Below the pieces are notes generated by a model. The model was given only the letters and a program-made list of their open reading frames with translations, was not told the DNA's origin and searched no databases. From Helicobacteraceae bacterium (GTDB lineage Bacteria; Campylobacterota; Campylobacteria; Campylobacterales; SZUA-545): a DNA stretch of 8,150 nucleotides. Shown piece after piece: positions 1-6,121 of this stretch. The position numbers and the translations under genes were made by a program. Position 1 is the first letter of the stretch. The number at the start of each line of letters is the position of its first letter. The stretch lies in the NCBI GenBank assembly GCA_031282285.1, contig JAITEA010000074.1, positions 1-8,150 on the forward strand. Direction: 5' to 3'.

Positions 1-449
1 TCTTTGCGGCTAAGTATCACTGCGATCAGCAGTACGAACGACGCGCCATAAACCAGCGCCTCTAACAACTGATAGCGATCGACGATAAAATCCTTGCGTA
101 GTAGCGGCAGGCGGTTGTGTCTGCGAATCAAGGAGAGATTCTCCAAAGCTCCCTTGAACCAGCGCGGCTCGGTCAGCACCGAGATCGCCGCCGCGCCGCC
201 CTTTTCGTAATCGCTCGCGATCGCGATCGGGTCAAAATCCTCGCAGATATCGCCGCGCGAAGGGCTTGCCTTCTTGACCTCCGCTATGATTTTAAGCGGC
301 TTATTATCCTCTTTTTTCAGCGCCGCGATCGCATCAAGCGGATAGAACGGATTAAGCGCCATAGCGCGCCCAAGCGTCTCCTCCGGCATCGCCGCCTTGC
401 GCTCGTTTAATTTTTCGCGCGTATATCTTACGATCTCGTCAAGTATCAT
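1..449 (-). CDS. trpC: Indole-3-glycerol-phosphate synthase, N-terminal 149 residues (cut by left edge)
   Basis: TrpC closes the indole ring in tryptophan biosynthesis, converting carboxyphenylamino-deoxyribulose phosphate to indole-3-glycerol phosphate in the cytoplasm; it is a TIM barrel. The frame is open from an ATG at 449 to the window edge. Visible family motifs are [13 protein letters not shown] (about residues 54-66, containing the E-x-K pair of the active site), [12 protein letters not shown] (89-100) and [16 protein letters not shown] (116-131), whose lysine corresponds to the catalytic Lys of strand 3. The first ~150 residues of a protein usually near 260 are present. The ATG overlaps the TGA of the upstream TPR gene in an ATGA tetranucleotide, which supports this start and suggests translational coupling. 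No strong Shine-Dalgarno is visible. No other trp gene is in view, so trpC is apparently not in a classical trp operon on this side. Identification is firm. Confidence 0.95.
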   Translation of the reverse strand, partial: MILDEIVRYTREKLNERKAAMPEETLGRAMALNPFYPLDAIAALKKEDNKPLKIIAEVKKASPSRGDICEDFDPIAIASDYEKGGAAAISVLTEPRWFKGALENLSLIRRHNRLPLLRKDFIVDRYQLLEALVYGASFVLLIAVILSRK

Positions 450-1681
450 CGTTCGCTCTTTGTTAATGATTGTTCGTAGCTTTGCTTGATCGCTTCGTAA
501 TGCTCTTTTACGGTCGGATCGCTTTTTTCTTTCGCCGCCACTTTGACGATCAGATCGTAAGCCTCTTTGAAGCGCCCGAGTTTGAAATATCCCCACGCCA
601 GCGAATCGGCGTAGTAAACATTATCAGGCTCCGTTTTGAGCGCTTCCAGCACCAGTTCCACGCCGCGCTCGGCGTCAAAATCGTGATCGATCAGCAGGTA
701 GCCCAGATAGTTCAGATAGATGTGGTTTTTGCTCTGCGCCACCACCTTTTCCAGCGAGGCGACCGTGCGCCTTGCCAGCTCTTCGTTCGCGCTCTCTCCC
801 GCCTCGTATTCAAACATCGCGCTTAACGCCAGATAGTCGATCTTGCCGCCGACTCTGTAGAGCTTCGCGGCGATCGCGGCGGCGTCGTTGAAGCGCTTTT
901 CGTTTCTGTACAGCTCCATCAGTATCTCGTCGTTGAAGCGCGTCTCCTCGAGCCAGCGCGTAAGCGATCGGTAATCCTTGTCGATCAGATACAGCTCGAT
1001 AATCTTTTCGCCTATCAGCAGATCGGGGCGGAATCTGTATATGCGCTTATACGCGCCCGCCACGCCGCCGGCGTCGTTGGCTTTGGCGTACAGCGAGGCG
1101 AGGCGGGAGCATAGATACTCGCTGCAGCCGCGCTCGGCGATATGCGTTTCGTAGTAGGCGATCGCCTCTTTTTGCCTGTTCAGCCGTTCGGCGAGCATAG
1201 TCGCCATCTTGTCGATAGCCCCCTCGGAGGGCGCGATCGCGTAGGCGTTCCGGTAGGCTTTCAGCGCCTTTGAATCCTGTTTGTCCAGCGCGCAAAGATC
1301 GCCAAGCAGCAGGTAGTTTTCGGGCGTTTTGTCCAGCCGCGCCAGCGCGGAGGCGTGTATGATCGCGTTTTTGAGATCGCGCTTGCCGTAGTAGCTTATC
1401 GCCAGCGCGCGGCGCAAAAACGCGTCCTCGCCCTCTTTGAGCGCCTTTTTGGCTTCGGTAATCGCCTCTTCGTAACGCTCCGTTCTTAGCAGCGCCTCGA
1501 TCCAGCGCAAACGGCTTGCTTGATCGCCGTCGTTGATGTAGATAGCGCGGCGATATTTCGCCGAAGCGTTGAAATCCGCCCTGTTCTCCGCGTCGATCGC
1601 CATAATCTCGTACAGATCGCGGCTGTATTCCGCCGCGAAGCTAACGATCGCGAGCGCGGCAAGCAGCAAAAACGCTCTCAT
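446..1681 (-). CDS. Exported tetratricopeptide-repeat protein (411 aa)
   Basis: The protein starts with a short signal peptide (MRAF, then a hydrophobic run to about residue 17, with a plausible cut after SFA or FAA). The rest is helical and rich in TPR-like units, for example residues 58-85, 120-152, 255-275 and 325-380. The last block ([20 protein letters not shown], then [19 protein letters not shown]) matches the TPR pattern of exported TPR proteins such as those of the BepA or PEP-CTERM-associated type; no protease domain is present. It probably acts as a periplasmic or envelope scaffold, but its partner is unknown. The frame extends to a GTG at 1711, but the ATG at 1681 is preferred because it begins directly at the signal peptide and forms an ATGA overlap with the YkgJ gene. 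Its own stop forms another ATGA with trpC. No catalytic motif is visible. Confidence 0.88.
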   Translation of the reverse strand: MRAFLLLAALAIVSFAAEYSRDLYEIMAIDAENRADFNASAKYRRAIYINDGDQASRLRWIEALLRTERYEEAITEAKKALKEGEDAFLRRALAISYYGKRDLKNAIIHASALARLDKTPENYLLLGDLCALDKQDSKALKAYRNAYAIAPSEGAIDKMATMLAERLNRQKEAIAYYETHIAERGCSEYLCSRLASLYAKANDAGGVAGAYKRIYRFRPDLLIGEKIIELYLIDKDYRSLTRWLEETRFNDEILMELYRNEKRFNDAAAIAAKLYRVGGKIDYLALSAMFEYEAGESANEELARRTVASLEKVVAQSKNHIYLNYLGYLLIDHDFDAERGVELVLEALKTEPDNVYYADSLAWGYFKLGRFKEAYDLIVKVAAKEKSDPTVKEHYEAIKQSYEQSLTKSER

Positions 1682-2061
1682 ACGATCGCCCCCGCGTAAA
1701 CTCCGGCGCACTCGGAAGCCAACCTGTCAAGATGGTCGTTCATACTATGCCAGAACGGAAACGAACGGCACTGCGCGGGGCGCGCATCGTATATTTTGCA
1801 GCCGGATTCCAGCGCGAAAACGCACTCGAAGCCGCGTTTTGTTTCCCGCTCTTTGATCCGCCAGCCTTCGCGCTCCCTGCGAAAATAGATCGCCCGCGCT
1901 ACGCGCTCCTCCTCGCCAAGCGCCGCGGCGATAGCGGCGATCTCTTGATCGCTTGCCCATATATCGCCGCTTTCGCCGACGCAGCATTTGGAGCCGCAGC
2001 TTTCGCACGCCTTTGGATCGAAGGCGAAATCGAACCCCTCTTTTTTGATTAGGCTACGCAT
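1678..2061 (-). CDS. YkgJ-family CxxCxxCC cysteine-cluster protein (127 aa)
   Basis: This small cytoplasmic protein has the cysteine pattern of the YkgJ/UPF0153 family, thought to bind zinc or an iron-sulfur cluster; its biochemical role is not established. Visible elements are C-x2-C-x3-CC near residues 19-27 (ACESCGSKCC), the FECVFALESGCKIYDARP block at about 79-95, and AQCRSFPFW at 97-104, which resembles the family pattern of a Cys followed by IYD.RP..CR.FPF. The open frame runs further upstream, but that part is a shadow of the methyltransferase gene. The ATG at 2061 gives a normal family length and follows a GC-rich, Shine-Dalgarno-like GGCGGGGA stretch. It overlaps the methyltransferase gene by 13 nt and the TPR gene by 4 nt, so it sits in the middle of a tightly packed operon. 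Confidence 0.9.
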   Translation of the reverse strand: MRSLIKKEGFDFAFDPKACESCGSKCCVGESGDIWASDQEIAAIAAALGEEERVARAIYFRREREGWRIKERETKRGFECVFALESGCKIYDARPAQCRSFPFWHSMNDHLDRLASECAGVYAGAIV

Positions 2062-2732
2062 TGCGTCCCCGCCTTTTTGCCTATAGAGCGAATGTCGGCG
2101 TTCACGCCCTTTTCGTCGCGCAGGATAAAGGGCGGCAGTATCTCGGTCGCCCTGATCGCCGTTTTTTTGGCGCGGATAAAGACAAGTCTGGCGCTCGATT
2201 GGCTCTCCTTGTGCGCGAACTGCATCGATCGGACGCGCCAGCGCGCGTCGTCCAGCGCTTTGAGCGCCGTTGCCGACTGCGCGGCGTCGTAGCAAAAGAA
2301 TAGATCGCCGTCGGATTTCAGCGCCCTGCCGCAGCCTCGCAGCAGATCGTCGATCGGAAGCGCGGAAGCGTATCTGGCGAGCTTCAGCGACATATCGGCG
2401 CTCGCCGTGGTTTTGGCGCTGTAAAAGGGCGGGTTGCACACGATCGCGTCAAACTTTTCGCCTATATCAAACTTGCGAAAATCAGCCGCGAAAAAACGCG
2501 CCTCGATACCGTTCAGCGCGCCGTTTTGAACCGCGAAACTCACCATCTCCTCCTGAATATCCACGCCGACAAGCGACACGCCAAAATCCCTAGCCAACAG
2601 CAGACCCACGATCCCGCACCCGCAACCCACGTCAAGCAACGAACCGCTCAGCCGTTTTTGCGACGCGAAACGATAGAGCAGGATAGAGTCCGTGTTGTAG
2701 CGATACCCTTTTTCGGGCTGGCGCAGTCTCAT
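2049..2732 (-). CDS. trmN6: TrmN6-like tRNA1(Val) adenine-37 N6-methyltransferase
   Basis: This is a class I SAM-dependent methyltransferase of 227 residues. The glycine-rich SAM-binding motif I is LLDVGCGCGIVGLLLA (about residues 32-47), an acidic residue following strand 2 is in VGVDIQEEM (55-63), and the amino-methyltransferase signature CNPPFY is at 99-104. The NPPF motif indicates methylation of an exocyclic amine. The N-terminal RQPEKGYRYNTDSILL resembles the start of YfiC/TrmN6 proteins, which modify A37 of tRNA1(Val); length also fits. The ATG at 2732 has AAAGGG at 2737-2742 and a TATAAT upstream, so this gene probably heads the operon running through ykgJ, the TPR gene and trpC. It follows metK on the same strand, whose product is its methyl donor. 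Methyltransferase identity is firm; the exact tRNA substrate rests on resemblance, and another RNA or protein substrate is possible. Confidence 0.85.
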   Translation of the reverse strand: MRLRQPEKGYRYNTDSILLYRFASQKRLSGSLLDVGCGCGIVGLLLARDFGVSLVGVDIQEEMVSFAVQNGALNGIEARFFAADFRKFDIGEKFDAIVCNPPFYSAKTTASADMSLKLARYASALPIDDLLRGCGRALKSDGDLFFCYDAAQSATALKALDDARWRVRSMQFAHKESQSSARLVFIRAKKTAIRATEILPPFILRDEKGVNADIRSIGKKAGTQCVA

Positions 2733-2736
2733 ACGA

Positions 2737-2742
2737 CCCTTT
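2737..2742 (-). promoter_or_regulatory. Ribosome binding site of the trmN6-like gene
   Basis: AAAGGG lies five bases before the ATG at 2732 on the minus strand, normal spacing for a Shine-Dalgarno. It supports this start codon. Confidence 0.7.
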
Positions 2743-2756
2743 GACGAAATGGCGCG

Positions 2757-2762
2757 ATTATA
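2757..2762 (-). promoter_or_regulatory. Candidate -10 box for the trmN6-ykgJ-TPR-trpC operon
   Basis: A perfect TATAAT lies in the 92-nt gap between metK and trmN6, 24 bases before the ATG, giving a predicted leader of about 18 nt. No TTGACA-like -35 box is found at 16-18 bp upstream; that region is GC-rich. A lone strong -10 box is typical of housekeeping promoters in Campylobacterota. It is the only good promoter-like sequence in this gap. Confidence 0.6.
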
Positions 2763-2789
2763 TCTAAGGTTCTATCAAACCGCCGTTTG

Positions 2790-2815
2790 CCGCCGCGTTT
2801 TGCCTGTCGCGGCGG
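2790..2815 (-). terminator. GC-only hairpin after metK, possible terminator
   Basis: A perfect 8-bp inverted repeat (CCGCCGCG and CGCGGCGG) with a 10-base loop lies just 9 bases beyond the metK stop codon. It could end or attenuate the luxS-metK transcript. On the minus strand it is not followed by a U-run (the next bases are CAAACGGCGG), so it is not a standard intrinsic terminator. It could instead protect the mRNA 3' end or be chance in GC-rich spacer. Confidence 0.4.
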
Positions 2816-2824
2816 GCGCGAAAA

Positions 2825-4030
2825 TTACGCTTTGAGCGACTCGAACCAGCCCGATTTGTCGATCTGTTCCCACGGATAGCCGGCTACGCCCACCTGACCT
2901 TTCGCCGCCACTTCGGCGTACAAAAAGCTCTCCGCGCTTGGCTTGTCGAGGTTGAAGGTTTTGGCGATCCAGTTGGGCGTAAGCGCGAAGCGCTCGGCAA
3001 TCTTGGCGCTAAGCTCCTCGTCCCTGATCCCATCGCTCGCGGTAAATTGCGTATCGACGCTGACCGAAACGGGCTTGGCTACGCCGATCGCGTAACCGAT
3101 CTGTACCAGCGCCTTTTTCGCAAGCCCCGCGGCGACGATGTTTTTGGCGATCCAGCGAGCCGCGTAAAGCGCGCTGCGATCGACCTTCGTGTAGTCTTTG
3201 GAGCTTTGCGCGCCGCCGCCGATGGGCGCGTAACCGCCGAAGCTATCGACGATCAGTTTGCGCCCCGTTAGCCCCGAATCGTGAAGCGGTCCGTGATTAA
3301 CGTATCTGCCCGTGGGGTTGATGTGGATAATCGCGCCGTTTGGATCGTAGAGGTTAGCCGGCAACGCGGGGCAGGAGTCGATAAGCCCTTTGATCAGCTT
3401 GCGCGCCTCGTCGATATGCAGGCTTTCCACGCTGGGCGCGGAGACGACGATGGTGTGAATCTTTTGCGGTTTGGCGGCGATAAAGTTATCTTTTGTGCCG
3501 TAGTCGATCGTAACCTGCGTTTTGATGTCGATGCCAAGCGTGTCGTTATGCGCCAGCGCGTATCGGTAAACATAGTCGCACAGACCGCGCGCGAAGCTGA
3601 TCGCCGCGGGCATATACTCGGCGGCTTCGGAGCTTGCGAAACCGAACATAATGCCCTGATCGCCCGCGCCCGTCTCGCCGCTTGTCTGATCGACGCCCTG
3701 AGAGATGTCGGGCGACTGCCTGTTGATATAGACCTCGATATTCAGATCGTCGGGGTGTAGCGTCTGATCGCGGTTAAAGCCGTTTTTGCCGTTGTAGCCG
3801 ATCTTTTCGATCGCGGCTCTAGCCACGCGCTTATAGTCGTCGATCGTTACGCTCGCGGAGGTTTTAACCTCGCCGCCGATCACCAGATGTTTGCCCGCGA
3901 TAAACACTTCGGCGGCGACGCGAGAGGCGCTGTCGCGCTGAAGAAGATAATCGACGATGCTGTCGGCGACTATGTCGGCGCACTTGTCGGGATGCCCCGG
4001 GCTGACCGCTTCCGATGTGAATAGATACAT
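2825..4030 (-). CDS. metK: S-adenosylmethionine synthetase (401 aa)
   Basis: MetK condenses methionine and ATP to S-adenosylmethionine with release of phosphate and pyrophosphate; it is cytoplasmic and essential in most bacteria. The protein is full length. Visible motifs are SPGHPDKCADI (residues 10-20, with the active-site His and Asp), the ATP-binding GAGDQGIMFG (121-130), HDSGLTGRKLIVDSFGG (250-266) and GGGAQSSKDYTKVDRS (271-286). Most bacteria have GGGAFSGKD in the last motif; the Q-S-S form, with the MYLFTSE start and WIAKNIVAAGLAKK, is what I know from Campylobacter-type MetK, and is the main taxonomic clue here. The ATG directly abuts the luxS TAA, and its Shine-Dalgarno AAAGGG (4037-4042) lies inside the end of luxS, so the two genes are almost certainly cotranscribed and probably translationally coupled. 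A possible hairpin follows the stop. Confidence 0.97.
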   Translation of the reverse strand: MYLFTSEAVSPGHPDKCADIVADSIVDYLLQRDSASRVAAEVFIAGKHLVIGGEVKTSASVTIDDYKRVARAAIEKIGYNGKNGFNRDQTLHPDDLNIEVYINRQSPDISQGVDQTSGETGAGDQGIMFGFASSEAAEYMPAAISFARGLCDYVYRYALAHNDTLGIDIKTQVTIDYGTKDNFIAAKPQKIHTIVVSAPSVESLHIDEARKLIKGLIDSCPALPANLYDPNGAIIHINPTGRYVNHGPLHDSGLTGRKLIVDSFGGYAPIGGGAQSSKDYTKVDRSALYAARWIAKNIVAAGLAKKALVQIGYAIGVAKPVSVSVDTQFTASDGIRDEELSAKIAERFALTPNWIAKTFNLDKPSAESFLYAEVAAKGQVGVAGYPWEQIDKSGWFESLKA

Positions 4031-4588
4031 TTATTTCCCTTTCTTTTTTGTGGTTGGTTTTTTGACGCTTTGGGGCTGTTTCGGCTCTTGACTCTTGAGC
4101 GTTTTGGCGCTTAACTTGATCGACTCGTTGTCAATCACGCCGATACCCTTTTCAAGCGTGATCGCGGCGATCTTTTTGGCGCCTTTCAGCGAGTGGGCGC
4201 GGTAGGCGCCGCACTGATATTTGTTGAGTTCGGGTATGTCGCTTTTGGACTCGACGCGCAATATATCGGACATACTCTCCTCCCACGCCCGCGCGATCAG
4301 GCTCTCTTTAGGCTCGCCGATCACGCTCATATAAAACCCCGTCCGGCAGCCCATAGGCGAAATATCGATCACCTCCAGCGAGGGCAGATGATCGCGCATA
4401 AAGCCCGCGAACAGGTGCTCTAGCGTGTGAATCGCCTTGCCCCCTATGCGATCTTTGTTGGGCGCGCAAAAACGCAGATCAAAAACGGTGATCGTATCGC
4501 CTTTGGGCGTGGTCAAGGTTTTGGCTTTGCGAACGGCGGGCGCGATCATCTTGGTGTGATCAACTCGAAAACTATCCAGTAACGGCAT
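4031..4588 (-). CDS. luxS: S-ribosylhomocysteine lyase (185 aa) with Lys-rich C-terminal extension
   Basis: LuxS cleaves S-ribosylhomocysteine to homocysteine and DPD, the precursor of autoinducer-2, in the activated methyl cycle. With the ATG at 4588 as residue 1, the metal ligands are His54 and His58 ([14 protein letters not shown]) and Cys126 (NKYQCG); Glu57 and the catalytic-type Cys81 ([12 protein letters not shown]) are also present, so the enzyme should be active. The Shine-Dalgarno AGGAGA at 4593-4598 is well placed for this ATG and too close for the in-frame TTG at 4591. Known LuxS proteins are about 155-170 residues; this one adds roughly 25 residues from about 161 onward, rich in Lys, Pro, Gln and Thr and ending in TTKKKGK. 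The tail looks disordered and carries no motif I recognise. The gene leads directly into metK, linking SAM supply with recycling of its by-product. Confidence 0.97.
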   Translation of the reverse strand: MPLLDSFRVDHTKMIAPAVRKAKTLTTPKGDTITVFDLRFCAPNKDRIGGKAIHTLEHLFAGFMRDHLPSLEVIDISPMGCRTGFYMSVIGEPKESLIARAWEESMSDILRVESKSDIPELNKYQCGAYRAHSLKGAKKIAAITLEKGIGVIDNESIKLSAKTLKSQEPKQPQSVKKPTTKKKGK

Positions 4589-4592
4589 CAAA

Positions 4593-4598
4593 TCTCCT
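4593..4598 (-). promoter_or_regulatory. Ribosome binding site of luxS
   Basis: AGGAGA on the minus strand sits four bases before the ATG at 4588. It decides that start over the TTG three bases further upstream. Confidence 0.8.
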
Positions 4599-4625
4599 AA
4601 TGTCGAGAAAGTTTCGCGATTTTAC

Positions 4626-4634
4626 TTTTTTTTT
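4626..4634 (-). repeat. A9 homopolymer (T9 on plus strand) in the luxS leader
   Basis: Nine consecutive A residues on the minus strand begin 46 bases upstream of the luxS ATG, inside the predicted leader and next to a GC-rich stretch (GCGCGCGGCGGGCGGC). Tracts of this length are prone to slipped-strand length change, but whether this one varies cannot be seen from one sequence. Confidence 0.6.
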
Positions 4635-4707
4635 GCTTTGCCGCCCGCCGCGCGCGATAAATTGACGAAGGATTGATGCAGACGCTATTTTTTGAACAAT
4701 AGCAAAA

Positions 4708-4713
4708 ATTATA
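4708..4713 (-). promoter_or_regulatory. Candidate -10 box for luxS-metK
   Basis: A perfect TATAAT begins eight bases after the stop codon of the small RCC1 lipoprotein gene. The predicted transcript start near 4701 gives a leader of roughly 110 nt before luxS, long for a gap of 132 nt. No -35 box is visible upstream, where the sequence is A-rich coding 3' end. A weak inverted repeat (GCTATT, 8-base loop, AATAGC; 4684-4703) overlaps the predicted start region. The rest of the gap (4589-4720) contains the A9 tract and a GC-rich block but no gene or riboswitch that I recognise. Confidence 0.55.
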
Positions 4714-4720
4714 GCCGCTT

Positions 4721-4975
4721 TTACTTTTTGCCGCCGATTGGAACTAGGGTAAAAGTATCGCGATCGGTTTTGTCGTTTAGCCCTAGCTGACCATATTCGT
4801 TATCTCCCGTAGCGTACAGTTTGCCCTCTTTATCAAGCGCGAGAGAGTGGGCGGCGCCTGCTGAGATTTGCGGAACGCGTTTATCCGAGCAGCCAATTAG
4901 CGATAGCGCCAAGCAAAGCGCGCCTATAGAGCAAGCGGCGCCTAGTTTCGGTTTGCGAAACAAAAAAGACGACAT
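4721..4975 (-). CDS. Small lipoprotein with a single RCC1 blade (84 aa)
   Basis: Residues 1-29 form a lipoprotein signal: a basic start (MSSFLFRKPK), a hydrophobic stretch, and a lipobox LIGC followed by SDK. The mature part is only about 55 residues: KRVPQISAGAAHSLALDKEG, then KLYATGDNEYGQLGLNDK and the ending FTLVPIGGKK. That is one complete RCC1 repeat with the same opening and the same last eight residues as the seven-blade units of the neighbouring large gene. The ATG at 4975 is chosen over the TTG at 4981 because AAGGA (4982-4986) is six bases away. The gene lies 42 nt after the large gene's stop with no promoter visible between, so they are probably cotranscribed. One blade cannot close a propeller alone; it may oligomerise, pair with the large protein, or be a leftover of recombination. 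Function unknown. The frame is intact. Confidence 0.75.
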   Translation of the reverse strand: MSSFLFRKPKLGAACSIGALCLALSLIGCSDKRVPQISAGAAHSLALDKEGKLYATGDNEYGQLGLNDKTDRDTFTLVPIGGKK

Positions 4976-4981
4976 AAACAA

Positions 4982-4986
4982 TCCTT
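4982..4986 (-). promoter_or_regulatory. Ribosome binding site of the single-blade lipoprotein
   Basis: AAGGA on the minus strand lies six bases before the ATG at 4975 and would be too close to the TTG at 4981, so it sets the start. It also argues that this short frame is translated and not just a broken 3' piece of the large gene. Confidence 0.65.
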
Positions 4987-5017
4987 CGCGGTCAAATTAC
5001 GGCGATCTTACCCGTTT

Positions 5018-6121
5018 TTACTTTTTGCCGCCGATCGGAACTAAGGTAAAAATAAGGCGATCATTTTTGTCGTTAAGCCCAAGCTCGCCAGAAAAGTTAT
5101 ATCCTGCGGCATAAATCCTGCCATCCTTACTAAGCGCAAGCGAATGATCCGATCCGGCTGCTATAGCGATAATGTTCTCTCCGCCAAGCGAAAAAACTTC
5201 GGTAAAACTAACGCGCCGTTTGCGATCGCCTAAACCAAGCTCGCCGCTTTTGTTACTTCCGGCGGCGTAAATTTTGCCGTCGCTACTAAGCGCAAGCGAG
5301 CGATAAGCGCCCGCGGCTATGGCGATAATATTTTTGCCGTTCAAGCTTTCGGCTTCAGTAAAACTATCGCGATCGGTTTTATCGCCCACGCCAAGCTGTC
5401 CATATTTGTTATCTCCCGCCGCGTAAACTTTGCCGTCCTTGCCAAGCGCGATGGAGTGAGCGTCGCCAGCGGCTATGGCGATAATGTTTTTATCGCTTAA
5501 ACCTTTAACTTCGGTAAAACGATTGCGATTGCTTTTATCGTCTAAACCAAGCTGACCATATTTGCTTGATCCCGCCGCGTAAACTTTGCTCTCTTTGTCA
5601 AGCGCTAAAGAGTGAGCTTTGCCCGCGGAGATAGCGATAATATATTTGCCTTCAAGCGACGATATTTCAGTAAAAGTTCTGAGCTTGATTTCATCTCCGC
5701 TATTGCCTACGCCAAGCTGTCCGCGCGAATTTGATCCGGTAGCGTAAACTTTGCCCTCTTTACTAAGCGCAAGCGAGTAAGCCTCGCCGGCGGATATAGC
5801 GATAATGTTATCGTTTAGGTTTACGACTTCCGTAAATATATCGCGGGCGTTTTTGTCGTTAAACCCAAGCTCGCCGTTTGCGCTATTTCCAGCGGCGTAA
5901 ACCTTGCCCTCTTTGCTAAGCGCAAGCGAGTGTTCGCGCCCTGTGGATACGGCGGTAATATTTTTATCGTTAAGCGAAACAATTTCGGTAAAACTCCTAT
6001 CAAAGGCGTTATCGCCTAAACCTAGCTCTCCCAAATAATTTGCGCCCGTAGCGTAAACTTTGCCGTCGGCGGTAATGGCAAAGGATCGAAAAAATCCTGC
6101 TCCAACCGATAAGACTCTTTT
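5018..6121 (-). other. Propeller 3: RCC1 blades 13-19 and end cap
   Basis: Seven blades starting at KRVLSVGAG (visible residue 677) and ending at FTLVPIGGKK, the protein's C-terminus. Blade 15 has a slightly longer loop (GNSGDEIKLR). Seven blades is the number in RCC1 itself; a seven-bladed fold is inferred from count and boundaries. Confidence 0.75.

Noticed and set aside
1678..2439. A 253-residue minus-strand frame across ykgJ and half of trmN6
   Set aside because: Its first half is Arg-rich shadow sequence of the methyltransferase; only the last 127 residues match a family.
3281..3760. Plus-strand 159-residue open frame opposite metK
   Set aside because: It is the antisense of a highly conserved gene, has no recognisable motif, and reflects GC-rich codon structure.
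4676..4702. Tiny plus-strand frame (MQTLFFEQ) with a GAAGGA just upstream, resembling a leader peptide
   Set aside because: No plus-strand gene follows it, and it lies antisense within the luxS leader. A chance match is more likely.
4684..4703. Inverted repeat GCTATT/AATAGC as a terminator for the RCC1 genes
   Set aside because: The stem has only six mostly AT pairs, lies across the predicted luxS transcript start, and lacks a U-run on the minus strand.
4589..4720. SAM or SAH riboswitch before luxS-metK
   Set aside because: No recognisable conserved core or compatible helices were found by eye; only a weak hairpin is present.
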